Part shown: one piece after another, positions 1 through 11,318 of the stretch
Position numbering within the stretch: the stretch's first letter is position 1
How the letters are laid out: every line of letters begins with the position of its first letter
Origin: Ulva prolifera
Taxonomy: Eukaryota > Chlorophyta > Ulvophyceae > Ulvales > Ulvaceae
DNA: 64,000 nt
Direction: 5' to 3'
NCBI GenBank assembly: GCA_023078555.1
Contig: CM041200.1
Location: 310,001-374,000, forward strand
Position numbers and translations under genes: made by a program
The notes under the pieces: model-generated
Database searches by the model: none
What the model was told of the DNA's origin: nothing
Seen by the model: only the letters and a program-made list of their open reading frames with translations

Positions 1-684
1 AGGACACAGGTCCTAATGTCTTTGCCTGACGCGGATAGGACGACTGTCTATCGCATGTCGCACTTGTGTGAAGCATGGTCTTACTTGACTGCCAAGTACA
101 GACCTAGCACTGAAGCCGAAATCCACAGACTGTGGAGTCGGTTTAATTCTTTGTCACAAAACAATAAAGATGTTGCGACATATTGTGGTGATGTGATGAG
201 TGTTTACACTCAACTGGAGGCACTAGGTGCCGATGTGGGCCAGCGATGGCTCCGATTGAAACTGTTAGAGGTGGGGGAGGAGTTCAACGCTGTGCGCGGC
301 GAAGTTCAACACTCCTCCCCTCATGTGATAATATCGCGTTTAACTGAGCATGCTGATTTGCTCAAACAACAGCGGTCGCTGCAGGCTAGGTCTGGGGCGC
401 CCGCGGGCAAACCAGGCCATGGCTGGCGCAAGCAGCACCGTGGTGACGGCCCTGTGGTCGCTGCTCTCGCAGCTGGCCAGGCTCCTCGCGAGGAGACCAG
501 GACCTGTTTCTTCTGCAAGAAGAAGGGACATTTGCGTGCGAACTGCCCCCAACGCAAACAGGCTGCGGCCAGAGATGTTTGCACTATTGAAATGCCTGCC
601 AAGTATCCACAGCCGGACGCGTCCATGCCGTGGAACATCATTGTTGATAGTGGGTCGGACATGCATATAGTAGGAAATCGGTAA

Positions 685-3600
685 ATGTTCACTGAGTACG
701 GCCCATGTCAGAAAGTTGCCAATCTCGCGGGACCAGGGCAGCTTTCTATCATGGGCAGGGGAACCATTCAGGTGAACCTGGGTGCTTATGTGGACAAGCA
801 TGGGAACACGCATCCACTGGATGTGGAAATTCCTGGTGTATACTATGCTCCTGAATGTCCGTACAACCTGCTCAGCACGATGGGTCTTAGACACGAGCAG
901 ATGTTCTTAGACACGCGTAGGAATGTGTTGTATGTCCCTGGTCTGGGTGATATGGCTACCGACGTAGAGGACGATGCCAAATATCAGGAACTAGATGTGG
1001 ATGGTCATCCTGTCTTTGCGTTTAAAATGGCAGTAGATACCAAACCTATTCTCGTCGGTGCGCCTGTCAATAGGGGGGTAGTCTGGTCTAACCAGAGCAG
1101 TCCGACCTCGGTTGTTGAGGATCAACAGCAGTGGCATCATGTGGCGGTCGCGGCCATTGACCTGCAGCGACCCAATGCTGGGGGAGCTGAGGTCCCGCAT
1201 GATGCATACTTGCTGGAACCTGCTTTTCTAGCACACTTGTCTTTTCACCAGTCAAATTGGGTCCTGAAACGCATGCAATCTAACAGTGAATTTTATGGTC
1301 ATTTGAATTTGGATGTCGATTCCGAGCCACTAGGGAATCGGTGTCACGGCTGCAGAATTGGCAAAGTGCCTGCGGGCAAGTTTTCTGCCAATGATCGTGA
1401 GCTCATGGGCCAGGCCAAGTGGCCTGGTGAGCAACTGCACGCCGATTTAGCTGGTCCTGTCTCTCCGGTAGGAATTGGTGGTGTGAAATATGTTTTGTTT
1501 GTGATGTGTGCCTTTACCCGTTATACTTTCGTGGTAGGTCTGCGCAAAAAGAGTGAGGCTGCGGCCATGATCTCTTATATTATCGAACGCATTCGGGTGA
1601 ATGTGGTGAAGCCAGGTGAACCGGGTGTGCGCATCCTACACACCGACAAAGGGGGAGAGTTTATGGTCGCGGCCTTAAAACTCTACCTCCAGCGTCGTGG
1701 CATCACTCACCGCTTGACCCCCACAGCCGCTCATCGCTGTAATGGCATGATCGAGAGGAGGATCGGAGTGGCCTTTGAGTCACTCCGTGCTGTGCTGCTC
1801 GCGAGCGGCCTGCCTCTGTTCCTGTGGATAGAATGCCTCGCCAGCGTTGTCCATGGTCACAATCTCACGCCGTCGTCGGCACTGTACCATGACAAACTGG
1901 CGAGCATCCTCAAGGGCTTGAAAGCTCAGCATGCTGTCAACGCATCTGCGGATGTTGACGAAGCTGAGAAGAGCCTGGGGAAAGGTAAGCGCATGAAAAA
2001 GGCCGAGCGTGATAAGTTGAGGGATGAGGAGAAGCGCAAGTACAAATTGCTTGCGACAACAGAATTGGATGAGTTTCTAGTGCGGTCTTGTGATAAGGAT
2101 ATCATTCCTTATATGGCCTTTTTCAGAGACACCTCCGTTGAGGTGTTCCAAGATCTGCTGCGGCAGCAGCGTCCATGGGGGGTTGAAGTGTATGCATACC
2201 CTAGGGATGACAAGCTGCGGAAGTTGTCCCCCCGGGGTGTGCCTGCATACTGGGTCGGGGCTGGGTTAGGCCCCAGCATGCAGCGTGTGTACGCCCAGGA
2301 CGTTCCTGGGGGTAGGGTTTTTGTTGTGCGTCAGGTGATGTGCACTGCGGATCAGATGATCCGGCACGTACGCAAGTACGATGCGTCCGCCGTTGTGGAC
2401 AAGAGGGAACCTAAGGAGTTTGCGAACTCCTATACGGTTGTTTTCGAGCGGGACGATGAGGGTGAGCGTGTGACTGACGCTGATGTCCCTCCTTTCGCGG
2501 CAGAGCACACGTATGATGGGGGAGTGTTGCGCCGTCTGCGTGACCAGCTTCACACCCCCCCTGGTCATGGTAGGGTTCCTGTCATGGAAATGACATTCCG
2601 GCAGGACAACCCTGACCCTGATCCTACTGCGTACTCTCCACGATTTGGAGCTGGCTCCTCTGCGGAGATTATCCGACGTGACCCTGCTAGGGCGACGCCG
2701 GAAATAGCCAGAGCAGCTTTGCATCGCACGCGTGCAATGTCCAGAGCTGCTGCTCACCCTGACGTCCCTGCTCCCCCTCGTGTTCACGGCGAAGTGCATC
2801 ACCCTGTCGCCACGCCCTCTCGCACCGCGCGGTATGTTGTCACGCGCAATGCTGTGTTGCACGACCCTGGTGTAGAAGTTGCGTTCCCCATCGAAATGTC
2901 TGTCAGTGCGTCTGATGACGACATGGAGGATCCGTCCGATGATGACAGTCCTGGCATCTATGACGACGATGACGAACAGCGCATGGACTACACAGTCTCA
3001 GATGATGAAAGAGCTGCGGCTCATCAGAATCTGGAGGCTCAGCGGGTCCGCTCTGGGAGTAATTCGGCAGCGGCCTCAGCATCTGGCGCGGGGGCAGTTG
3101 CTCAGCCCTTGCGAGGAGCTGAGGCGCCGAGGCCCTTCTGGGAGGATGAGCCAGATGAGGTGGAGACCGGGTCCGAATTAGGAGGAGAGGATCCGGACCC
3201 CTCAGCCGCGGTTGGGGTTGATTTGCCTGACGAGGTGAGGGCCATTCCAGCTGCCTTACCTCGTATTAAAATCAATCCTCTTGTACGCAGACGCCTTGTT
3301 CCATTGGCTGCGGATGTAGCAGCTGTACAAATGCATGAGCCTGCGGGCTCTGACATTGCTAGTAGTGAAACAGTTGTAGCTGCTATTGATGCTTCAGCTT
3401 GCGATCAGGACACATCAGCCGCGGCTGACTGTGGAGTGTCCTGTGCAGGCCTGAAGCCTCAGCATGTGGAGTCTGGTGAGCAGCAGAATGCTCAGCGTCG
3501 TGGGTCGCGCAGAGCAGCTGCCGCCAGGAAGCAGAAGGCCTCCGACCCTGATATGCCTTCTTTGAAGGAAGCGCTCGCGAGTGCTGACAGGGATGCATGG

Positions 3601-5097
3601 CTGCGTGCCATGCAGGAGGAGGTAGATGCACTGGGTGAGCACGGAACCTTCGGGTTGTGCTATCTGCCTGCGGGCAAACGGGCTATCTCGGGCAAATGGG
3701 TGCTCAAGATCAAGCGTGGGCCTGCTGGCGAGGTTCAGCGGTATAAGGCACGATATGTAGCTCGTGGTTTTTCTCAGGTAGAAGGTATAGACTTTTTTGA
3801 GACTTGGTCTCCTGTCGGTAGTTATGCGACACTGCGTGTGTTGCTGTCAGTTGCTGCTCAGGAAGACTTAGAGATTAGACACATAGACATTCAGTGCGCT
3901 TTTCTGAATGGTGAGCTAGAAGAAGAAGTGTTCGTTGAACAGCCCCCGTTCTTCACTGACGGGACAGCACGTGTCTGGAGATTGCATAAAACCCTGTATG
4001 GCCTAAAGCAAGCTGCTCGCGAGTGGCATAAAGCTTTAATCAAGGTCTTAGCTGAGATGGGATTTGTGTGCGCACAAAGTGATCCCGGACTGTATGTCAG
4101 AACATCTGGTCGCTGCTTTATCTTCTTATGGGTCGATGACTTGTTCATATTTAGTAGCTCTGCGGGGTTACAAGAACTTGTCGACATCATTCTCACGAAA
4201 TTTGAGGGCAGAGATTTAGGTGAACTTGCATGGGCACTTGGCACAGAAATCATGCGTGATCGCAAGGCCAAAACAATCATCATGACACAACGAAACAAAA
4301 TTCGAAACTTACTTGAAAAGTACAGTATGTCTGACTGTCGTAAATCTCCCACTCCCTTAGTGCCGCGGCAACAACTAAGGAGTGCGAAAGAGCATCCTGA
4401 CCTGGAGAAAGCCAGTGCTGCTGAGCATTCCAGGTTCATGAGTGCTGTAGGAAGCATCCAGTATATTGCAGGAGTGACACGACCTGACCTGAGCTATGTG
4501 GCACATGCCCTGGCCCGGCACATGTCTAGTAGTTTGAAGGAACATTGGTCTGCCGTGCAACATGTTCTGAGATACCTGCAGTCCACAAAGAACTTAGGAA
4601 TAAAGTTCATAGGCTCTGAGGGACACGGGTGTTTGTTAGAGGCTTATTCAGATGCAGATTTTGCGAACTCTGCTGATCTGAAAAGCGTGTCTGGTATGGT
4701 TATTCGGGTGCATGGGAACTGTGTTCTCTGGCGTTCGAAGAAGCAGAGTATAGTGGCTGGGGATACAACAGAGGCTGAGCTCATCGCGATGAGTGCAACA
4801 GCCAACGAGTTGATGTGGGTGAAGCAGTTGCTTCTCGATCTGAAACTCGTCCCACATAAGCCGACTCTGTGGGGTGACAATAAGAGTGCCAATATCTTGG
4901 CTGTGAATGCTGTATCCACTGACAGATCCAAGCACATTCGTGTGCGGCACTTGCGAGTGCGGGAATATGTCCAGATGGATGAACTTAAGGTAGCATGGGT
5001 AGGCACTGTTGATCAGTTAGCAGATGTGTTTACTAAAGTGCTGCCCGGACCTGCTTTGTTAGAAGTTCGTAATAAACTCCAGCTAGTGGAGACTTAG
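685..5097 (+). CDS. Copia pol reading frame (integrase, reverse transcriptase, RNase H)
   Basis: This is a 1,470-codon pol frame of the Copia fossil. The integrase zinc region (HLNLD, then CHGC) is followed by the catalytic core, with HADLAGP, HTDKGGEF and the GMIERR glutamate. A long acidic and low-complexity linker comes next. The reverse transcriptase has WVLKIKRGPAGEVQRYKARY at its start, the IDIQCAFLNG motif and a WVDD box in place of the usual YVDD. The RNase H domain carries AYSDADFA, TTEAELIA and LWGDNKSA, and the frame ends with the family's usual QLADVFTK motif. In the cell this polyprotein would copy the element RNA and insert the DNA. It belongs to the element at 1-5461 and has no host role that I can see. 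Confidence 0.9.
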   Translation: MFTEYGPCQKVANLAGPGQLSIMGRGTIQVNLGAYVDKHGNTHPLDVEIPGVYYAPECPYNLLSTMGLRHEQMFLDTRRNVLYVPGLGDMATDVEDDAKYQELDVDGHPVFAFKMAVDTKPILVGAPVNRGVVWSNQSSPTSVVEDQQQWHHVAVAAIDLQRPNAGGAEVPHDAYLLEPAFLAHLSFHQSNWVLKRMQSNSEFYGHLNLDVDSEPLGNRCHGCRIGKVPAGKFSANDRELMGQAKWPGEQLHADLAGPVSPVGIGGVKYVLFVMCAFTRYTFVVGLRKKSEAAAMISYIIERIRVNVVKPGEPGVRILHTDKGGEFMVAALKLYLQRRGITHRLTPTAAHRCNGMIERRIGVAFESLRAVLLASGLPLFLWIECLASVVHGHNLTPSSALYHDKLASILKGLKAQHAVNASADVDEAEKSLGKGKRMKKAERDKLRDEEKRKYKLLATTELDEFLVRSCDKDIIPYMAFFRDTSVEVFQDLLRQQRPWGVEVYAYPRDDKLRKLSPRGVPAYWVGAGLGPSMQRVYAQDVPGGRVFVVRQVMCTADQMIRHVRKYDASAVVDKREPKEFANSYTVVFERDDEGERVTDADVPPFAAEHTYDGGVLRRLRDQLHTPPGHGRVPVMEMTFRQDNPDPDPTAYSPRFGAGSSAEIIRRDPARATPEIARAALHRTRAMSRAAAHPDVPAPPRVHGEVHHPVATPSRTARYVVTRNAVLHDPGVEVAFPIEMSVSASDDDMEDPSDDDSPGIYDDDDEQRMDYTVSDDERAAAHQNLEAQRVRSGSNSAAASASGAGAVAQPLRGAEAPRPFWEDEPDEVETGSELGGEDPDPSAAVGVDLPDEVRAIPAALPRIKINPLVRRRLVPLAADVAAVQMHEPAGSDIASSETVVAAIDASACDQDTSAAADCGVSCAGLKPQHVESGEQQNAQRRGSRRAAAARKQKASDPDMPSLKEALASADRDAWLRAMQEEVDALGEHGTFGLCYLPAGKRAISGKWVLKIKRGPAGEVQRYKARYVARGFSQVEGIDFFETWSPVGSYATLRVLLSVAAQEDLEIRHIDIQCAFLNGELEEEVFVEQPPFFTDGTARVWRLHKTLYGLKQAAREWHKALIKVLAEMGFVCAQSDPGLYVRTSGRCFIFLWVDDLFIFSSSAGLQELVDIILTKFEGRDLGELAWALGTEIMRDRKAKTIIMTQRNKIRNLLEKYSMSDCRKSPTPLVPRQQLRSAKEHPDLEKASAAEHSRFMSAVGSIQYIAGVTRPDLSYVAHALARHMSSSLKEHWSAVQHVLRYLQSTKNLGIKFIGSEGHGCLLEAYSDADFANSADLKSVSGMVIRVHGNCVLWRSKKQSIVAGDTTEAELIAMSATANELMWVKQLLLDLKLVPHKPTLWGDNKSANILAVNAVSTDRSKHIRVRHLRVREYVQMDELKVAWVGTVDQLADVFTKVLPGPALLEVRNKLQLVET

Positions 5098-5114
5098 CAG
5101 GGTTTATGGGGGAG

Positions 5115-5461
5115 TGTCACAATGCATGAGCCTGCGGGCAGCAGTGTGGTGACAGGTGCACCCATGCACGGACGATCCGCGGATCCAGTGCAGGGTAAGC
5201 CGCCAGCCGAGATTGTCTCGATGTAGTGAGAGAGATCCCGTGAGGGTTTCCCGCCGTAACCTTGTGTGTTCAGTGTGCATATAAGCATGTGCACACTGAG
5301 ATCTGTAACCATTCTCTTTACTGTTTCACGGTATTAGCACTTTCCTTTCAGCATCTCTCGGTTCTACCTCTGTGCGCAGCAGGTACGAGATGCTGGCTGT
5401 CCTGACCTGACTTGAACGAGGACTGCGCGTCCGCACTGCACATAAGATAGCTTTTCTGACA
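5115..5461 (+). repeat. 3' LTR of Copia copy 1
   Basis: A 347-bp LTR begins TGTCACAATG and ends TTCTGACA, so its ends are short inverted repeats (TGTCA/TGACA). It follows a purine-rich tract. A TATA-like CATATAAGC lies at 5278-5286. Two further LTRs of the same family, in the opposite orientation, lie at 10971-11318 and 13478-13826. By eye they are roughly 85-90% similar to this one, so the family has been active over a long time. Confidence 0.9.
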
Positions 5462-7597
5462 AGGTGAACCTGGGCACTTATGTGGATGAGCATGGGAACA
5501 AGCATCCGCTGGATGTAGACATCCCTAGAGATTACTATGCACGTGAGAGTCCATACAACATACTCAGTACTATGGATCTTCATCATGAGCAGATGTACCT
5601 AGACACGCGTAGAAGTGTGTTGTATGTCCCCGGGTTCGGAGACATGGCTACTGGTATTGAGGATGCGTCCAAGTACCAGGAGCTGGATGAGGATAAATGT
5701 CGTGTCTTGCATTCAAAATGTCTTCCATCAAGAAGCCTTTTCTGGAGGGCCATCCCGTGAATAGGGGAGTGGTATGGTCTAACCAGAGCAGCCCGACCTC
5801 TGTTGTTGAGGATCAACAGAAGTGGCGTCATGTGGTCGCCGCGGCGATTGACCTGAAGCGCCATAATGATGGGGGAGTTGTGGTCCCGCGTGATGCTTAC
5901 TTGCAGGAACCTGCATTTCTAGTTCATTTGTCTTTCCACCAGTCCACGTTGTTCCTGAAGCGAATGCAGTCAAATCGTGATTTTTATGGTGATTGAACTG
6001 AATTTGAGAGTTGATCCCAAGCCAATGGGAAATCGTTGTCGCGGCTGCAGCCTTGGCAAAGTGCCTGCGGGTCACTTCTCAGCCAATAATCGTGAGCTCG
6101 TAGGCCAAGTGAAATACCCTGGTGAGCATTTGCATGCTGATTTGGCCGGTCCACATCACTCCAGTTGGGATCGGTGGTGTGAAATATGTTTTGTTTGTGA
6201 TGTGTGCCTTCACTCGTTATACTTTCATTGTCGGTCTGCGCAAAAACAGTGAGGCTGCGGCCATGATCTCTTATATCATTGAGCGCATTCGGGTGAATGT
6301 GGTGAAGCCAGGTGAACCGGGTGTGCGCATCCTTCACACTGACTAAGGGGGTGAGTTCATGGTTGAGGCCTTAAAACTCTACCTCCAGCGTCGCGGCATC
6401 ACTCACCGCACTACCCCCACAGCTGATCATCGCTGTAACGGAATGATGGAATGGAATGATGGAATGATGGAATGATGGAATGGAAGATCAGTATTGCCTT
6501 TGAGGCAGTCCGAGCTGTACTGCTTGCGAGCGGTCTTCCTCTGTCCCTGTGGATTGAATGCCTCGCCAGTGTTATCCATGGTCACAACCTCCCGCCGTGC
6601 TTGGCGTTGTACCATGATAAACTGTCAAAAATAATGAATTCGCAGAAAGCCCAGCGAGCTGCCAATACAGCTGCGGATGTACAGCAGGCTGAGCGGGCTA
6701 ACAAGCGCAAGAAAAAGGCCGAACGTGATAAGTTGAGGGAGGAGGAGAAGCGCAAGTGGGAGTTGCTTACGGTGACAGAACTGGACGAGTTTTTAACCAG
6801 GTCTTGCGACAGGGATATTATTCCCTATATGTCCGTTTTCAGGGACACCTCCGTTGAGGTGTTCCATGATTTGGTGAAGCAGCAGCGACCATGGGGGGTT
6901 GAAGTGTATGCATATCCTAGGAATGACAAGCTGAGGAAACTCTCTGCGCGGAGTATGGTCGCATACTAGGTTGGTGCTGGGTTGGGGCCCAGCATGCAGC
7001 GTGTGTACGCTCAGGATGTTCCTGGGGGTAGGGTTGTGGTGGTGCGGCAGCTCATGTGCACCACGGATCAGATGAACCGACACGTATGCAAGTACGATGC
7101 GTCCGCTGTGGTGGACAAGAGAGAGCTGCGGAGTTTGCGAACTCCGCCCAGCTGCGGAGTTTGCGAACTCCTACCAGGTTGTCTTTGAGAAGAATAGTAA
7201 GGGTTTCCGCGTGACTGACAGTAATGTCCCCTCATTTCTGGATAATTCCACGCATGATGGGGGAGTGTTGCGCCGTCTGCGTGAACGTTCACACGCCCCC
7301 CCAGGCCACGGCAGGGTTCATGTCATGAACATGATCTTCCGGCAGGACGCACTGTCTGATGAGGCGGTGTACTCCCCGTGGTTTGGCGCAGGCTCCTCTG
7401 CGGATGTGATCCGACGTGACCTTGCTAGGGACGCACCGGAGGTGGCTAGGCATGCAATGCATCGCACGCGTGCGATTGCGCGTGCCGTTGCGCACCCTGA
7501 CATTGATGATCCACCTCGGGTCCCAGGTCAGGTGCGCCTGTCTGGGGCTCAGCTTGCCTGCACTGTTGAGTACGTGGCGAGAGATGGCGACAGATGA
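5462..7597 (+). mobile_element. Older Copia remnant (copy 2)
   Basis: This plus-strand Copia fossil starts abruptly at the edge of the copy 1 LTR and matches copy 1 from the protease/pre-integrase region through integrase and the linker before reverse transcriptase. It is clearly broken, with several breaks, and is more diverged than copy 1. It carries a short ATGGAATG-type tandem run near 6.44-6.48 kb. At about 7598 the homology switches to Copia sequence on the opposite strand. The remainder of this copy presumably lies left of the window, beyond copy 1. Confidence 0.85.
6439..6483 (+). repeat. ATGGAATG-type short tandem repeat
   Basis: About 45 bp consists of repeated GATGGAAT and GGAAT units inside the integrase region of the Copia remnant. 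Copy 1 has no such run at the matching place, so it expanded after the copies diverged. Confidence 0.8.
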
Positions 7598-7950
7598 TTT
7601 CCTGCATCCCCGCGGAGCAACTGAAAATGAATCAGTCATCTACCCACAGAAAAATAAAACATCGACCGGCTTTTGTGACATACAGTCCAGGATCACTTTG
7701 TGCGCACACAAAACCCAGTTCAGCCAAGACCTTTACTAAAGCTTTATGCCACTCGCGAGCGGCTTACTTCAGGCCATACAGAGTCTTATGCAATTTCCAT
7801 ACACGTGCTGTCCCGTCTGTGAAGTACGGGAGCTGTTCAACGAAAACCTCTTTCCCCAGGTCACCGTTCTGAAAAGCACATTGTATATCTATATGCCTAA
7901 TCTCCAGATCCTCCTGAGCAGCAATAGACATCAACACACGCAGTGTCGCA

Positions 7951-8661
7951 TAGGGATGGCACAGAGCCGAGGTGGGTGTCCATCTCGTCTCGTGCCGAGG
8001 TCTAGGTGGCAAGAGATCAACCGAGGTGACCTAGGAATCGTACGAGTTGTCCTAGGACTCGTACGATTTGACCTCGGACTCGTACGATTTGACCTCGGAC
8101 TCGTACGATTCACCTCGGATTGCACTAATTCACCTCGGATCGGGTGTGCAGGCATGTACAAAGCAGCACTACGCTTGTTCAATCGATATATAGCATTGCA
8201 ATGCAATACAGTAGATATACAAACCTTACAATAGTCATTCAATTGATTCCACCTCCCTCTGTGCATCCTCATGTGCAAGTGCCTCCATGTCCGCTACTAA
8301 AACCTCCTCACCACAGGCTTCCACCACATGTCTGCAGATGCATTTCTGTACTGTGCGACAAACACCATCCATGTCGGGCAATTGTTTAATTCAATTGTAG
8401 GCTCGCCAATGGTAATCAATGCGAGTAATTTAATTATAGTTTGTTCATGCCCTGGGCTTGTGCACATGTCTCCGCAATATGTGGTCTCCAATCAGTTTCT
8501 AGTAGTGCGTCAGAGACTTTAAGCAGTGTTCGACATAACGGGACCTAGACCCCATCCGAGGTGGGCCATTTTTCCACCTCGGCCTCGGTACGAGACTCGT
8601 ACCGAGTTCATTGACCTCGGACTAGAACGAGGTCCTCGACCTCGCCTTTGTGCCATCCCTA
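7951..8661. mobile_element. Non-autonomous hAT-like DNA transposon (MITE), 711 bp
   Basis: The element interrupts the Copia copy 3 reverse transcriptase region. It has terminal inverted repeats beginning TAGGGATGGCAC at both ends and is flanked by a perfect 8-bp target-site duplication GTGTCGCA (7943-7950 and 8662-8669). An 8-bp duplication with TAGGG-type ends is the hAT superfamily signature. Both subterminal regions are packed with CCTCGG and CTCGTACGA units: on the left a roughly 21-bp unit recurs between about 8030 and 8130, and on the right between about 8560 and 8645. Such subterminal repeats are typical transposase-binding sites in hAT elements. No transposase is encoded, so it must have been moved in trans. 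Confidence 0.88.
8028..8140. repeat. Subterminal tandem repeats of the hAT-like MITE
   Basis: Imperfect units of about 20-21 bp built on GACCTCGGACTCGTACGATT recur four to five times next to the left terminus. Related CCTCGG and GGTACGAG motifs occur in reverse arrangement near the right terminus. They are probably transposase-binding repeats (inference from the hAT family). Confidence 0.75.
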
Positions 8662-10970
8662 GTGTCGCATAACTACCAACAAGGGACCAAGTCTCAAAGA
8701 AATCTATCCCTTCTACCTGAGAAAACCCACGAGCTACATATCGTGCCTTTTAACGCTGAATCTCACCCGAAGGTCCGCGCTGAATCTTGAACACCCACTT
8801 GCCCAAGATAGCTTTCTTACCCGCAGGCAGATAGCACAACATAAAAGTCCCGTGCTCACCCAGTGCTTCCACCACCTCCTGCACGGCACGCAGCCAAGCA
8901 TCCCTGTCTGGACCCGCGAGTCCTTCCTTCATAGAAGGCAGATCAGGGTCGGAAGGCTTCTGCTTCCTGGCGGCAGCTGCTCTGCGCGACCCACGACGCT
9001 GAGCACTCTGCTGCTCACCAGACTCCAACTGCTGACGCTTCAGGCCTGCACCAGACACTCCACAGTCAGCCGCGGCTGATGTGTCCTGATTGCAGCCTGG
9101 AGACTTAATAGCAGCTACAAATGTTTCACTACTGGCAAGATCAGAGCCCGCAGGCTCATGCGCAGCAGCTACATCCACAGCCAAAGGAACAAGGCGTCTG
9201 CGTACAAGAGGATTGATTTTGATAGGAGGCAAAGCAGCTGGAATAGCTCTTACCTCATCGGGCAAATCAACCCCAACAGCGGCAGAGGGGGCAGCCTGGA
9301 TCTCTCCCCCTAATTCGGATCCGGACTCCATCTCGATTTCATCTGGCTCATCCTCCCAGGAAGGTCTCAGCCCCTCAACCCCTCGCAAGGGCTTAGCTAC
9401 TGCTCCCGCGCCAGATGTTGAGGCCGCAGCCGAATTACTCCCTGAGCGGACCCGCTGAGCCTCGCGATTCTGATGAGCCGCAGACCGTTCATCATCGCTG
9501 ATGGTGTACTCCATGTCATCTGCATCGTCCTCGTCGTAAATGCCCGGGCCGTCGTCATCATCATCTTCGTCCATCGGATCGTCAGACGACGGCGGAGACA
9601 TAGGCAGGATAAATGCAGCCTCGATGCCAGGGTCATGGAGCTGCGCATTGCGAGTCACCACATACTCAACAGTGCGTGCTGGAGGGGCCCCAGATAGGCG
9701 CGCCTGGCCTGGGACCCGAGGAGGAACGTCAACGTCAGGGCGGGCAGCTGCACGAGCAATCGCACGCGTGCGATGCATGGTGTGCCTGGCCACCTCCGGT
9801 GTGTCCCGCGCCGGAGCACCTCCGCAGAGGAGCCTGCGCCAAAACGTGGAGAGTGCATTGCCTCATCAGGCAGTGAGTCCTATCTGAACGTCATGTCCAT
9901 AACGGGAACCCCACCATGACCTGGGGGGGCGTGCAAGAATTCACGCAAATGGCGCAACACTCCCCCGTCATGTGTGGAGTCAGCCAGGAATGAGGGGACA
10001 TCACTGTCTGTCACGCGGACACCCTCATTATCCTGTTCAAATACAACTTGGAGGGAATTCGCAAACTACACAGGCTCCCTCTTGTCCACAACAGCGGACG
10101 CATCGTGCTTGCGTACGTGCCGGATCATCTGATCCGTGGTGCACATGATCTGTCGCACCACCACAACCCTACCCCCAGGAACATCCTGGGCGTACACACG
10201 CTGCATGCTGGGCCCCAGCCTAGCACCAACCCAGTATGCGACCATACCCCGTGCGGACAACTTCCGCAGCTTGTCATCCCTAGGATACGCATACACCTCA
10301 ACCCCCCATGGACGTTGCTGCTTCACTAAATCATGGAACACCTCAACGGAGTTATCTCTTAAAAAGGACATGTAGGGAATAATATCCCTGTCACAAGACC
10401 TGGTTAAAAACTCGTCCAGTTCCGTCACCGTAAGCAACTCCCACTTGCGCTTCTCCTCCTCCCTCAACTTATCACGTTCGGCCTTTTTCTTGCGCTTGTT
10501 AGCCCGCTCAGCCTGCTGTACATCCGCAGCTGTATTGGCAGCTCGCTGGGCTTTCTGCGAATTCATTATTTTTGACAGTTTATCATGGTACAACGCCGAG
10601 CACGGCGGGAGGTTGTGACCATGGATAACACTGGCGAGGCATTCGATCTACATTAAGAGAGGAAGGCCGCTCGCTAGCTGCACAGCTCGGAGTGCCTCAA
10701 AGGCAATTCGGATCCTCCACTCGATCATGCCATTACAGCGGTGATCGGCTGCGGGGGTAGTGCGGTGAGTGATGCCACGACGCTGGAGGTAGAGGAACAA
10801 GGTCTCGACCATGAACTCGTCTCCTTTGTCGGTGTGTAGGATGCGCACATCCGGGTCACCTGGCTTCACCACATTCACCCGAATGCACTCAATGATGTAA
10901 GAGATCATGGGCGCATCCTCACTCTTCTTGCGAACACCGACCACGAAAGTATAACGGGTGAAGGCACACT

Positions 10971-11318
10971 TGTCAGAAATGCTTCCCTCGCGCAGGTGAG
11001 ACGCGCAGGCTTTACGTCAGGTCAGATCAGGAGGCCAGTGTTCCATACCTGCTGCGCACAGAGGTAGAACCGAGGAACACTGAAAGGGAAGATGCTAATA
11101 CCGTGAAACAGTAAGAAGAAATGGTTACAGATCACAGTGTGCACATCATTATATGCACACTGAACACTCAAGGTTACGGCGGGAGACCACCACAGGATCT
11201 CTCTCGCTACAGCGGGACAATCCCGCTGGCGGCTTATCCCTGCACTAGATCCGCAGATCGATCCTGCATGGGTGCACCTGTCACCACATTGCTGCCCGCA
11301 GGCTCATGCATTGTGACA
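10971..11318 (-). mobile_element. Copia solo LTR inside Copia copy 3
   Basis: A 348-bp LTR of the same family as 5115-5461, in reverse orientation, begins TGTCACAATG at 11318 and ends at 10971 with TGACA. Integrase-region sequence of the older minus-strand Copia lies on both sides, so this is an insertion that later collapsed to a solo LTR. No clean target-site duplication is visible, which fits an old event. Confidence 0.83.

Larger units (their letters stand above)
1..5461 (+). mobile_element. Ty1/Copia LTR retrotransposon (copy 1), left end outside the window
   Basis: This is a Copia-family element in plus orientation. Seen in order: a gag region with a CCHC zinc knuckle (CFFCKKKGHLRANC, about 0.5 kb), an aspartic protease motif (DSGSD, about 0.65 kb), integrase, reverse transcriptase, RNase H, a purine tract (5106-5114) and a 3' LTR (5115-5461). 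The order integrase before reverse transcriptase defines Copia. The 5' LTR lies left of the window, so LTR identity and age cannot be measured here. The coding part looks nearly whole, with perhaps one break. Immediately right of its LTR an older Copia remnant begins in the middle of its coding region, so this copy appears to have inserted into that one. It is the youngest-looking Copia copy in the window. Confidence 0.93.

Noticed and set aside
8028-8140. CRISPR-like array, because of short regular repeats
   Set aside because: Units are contiguous and imperfect without unique spacers, and lie at the terminus of an hAT-like element in a eukaryotic genome.
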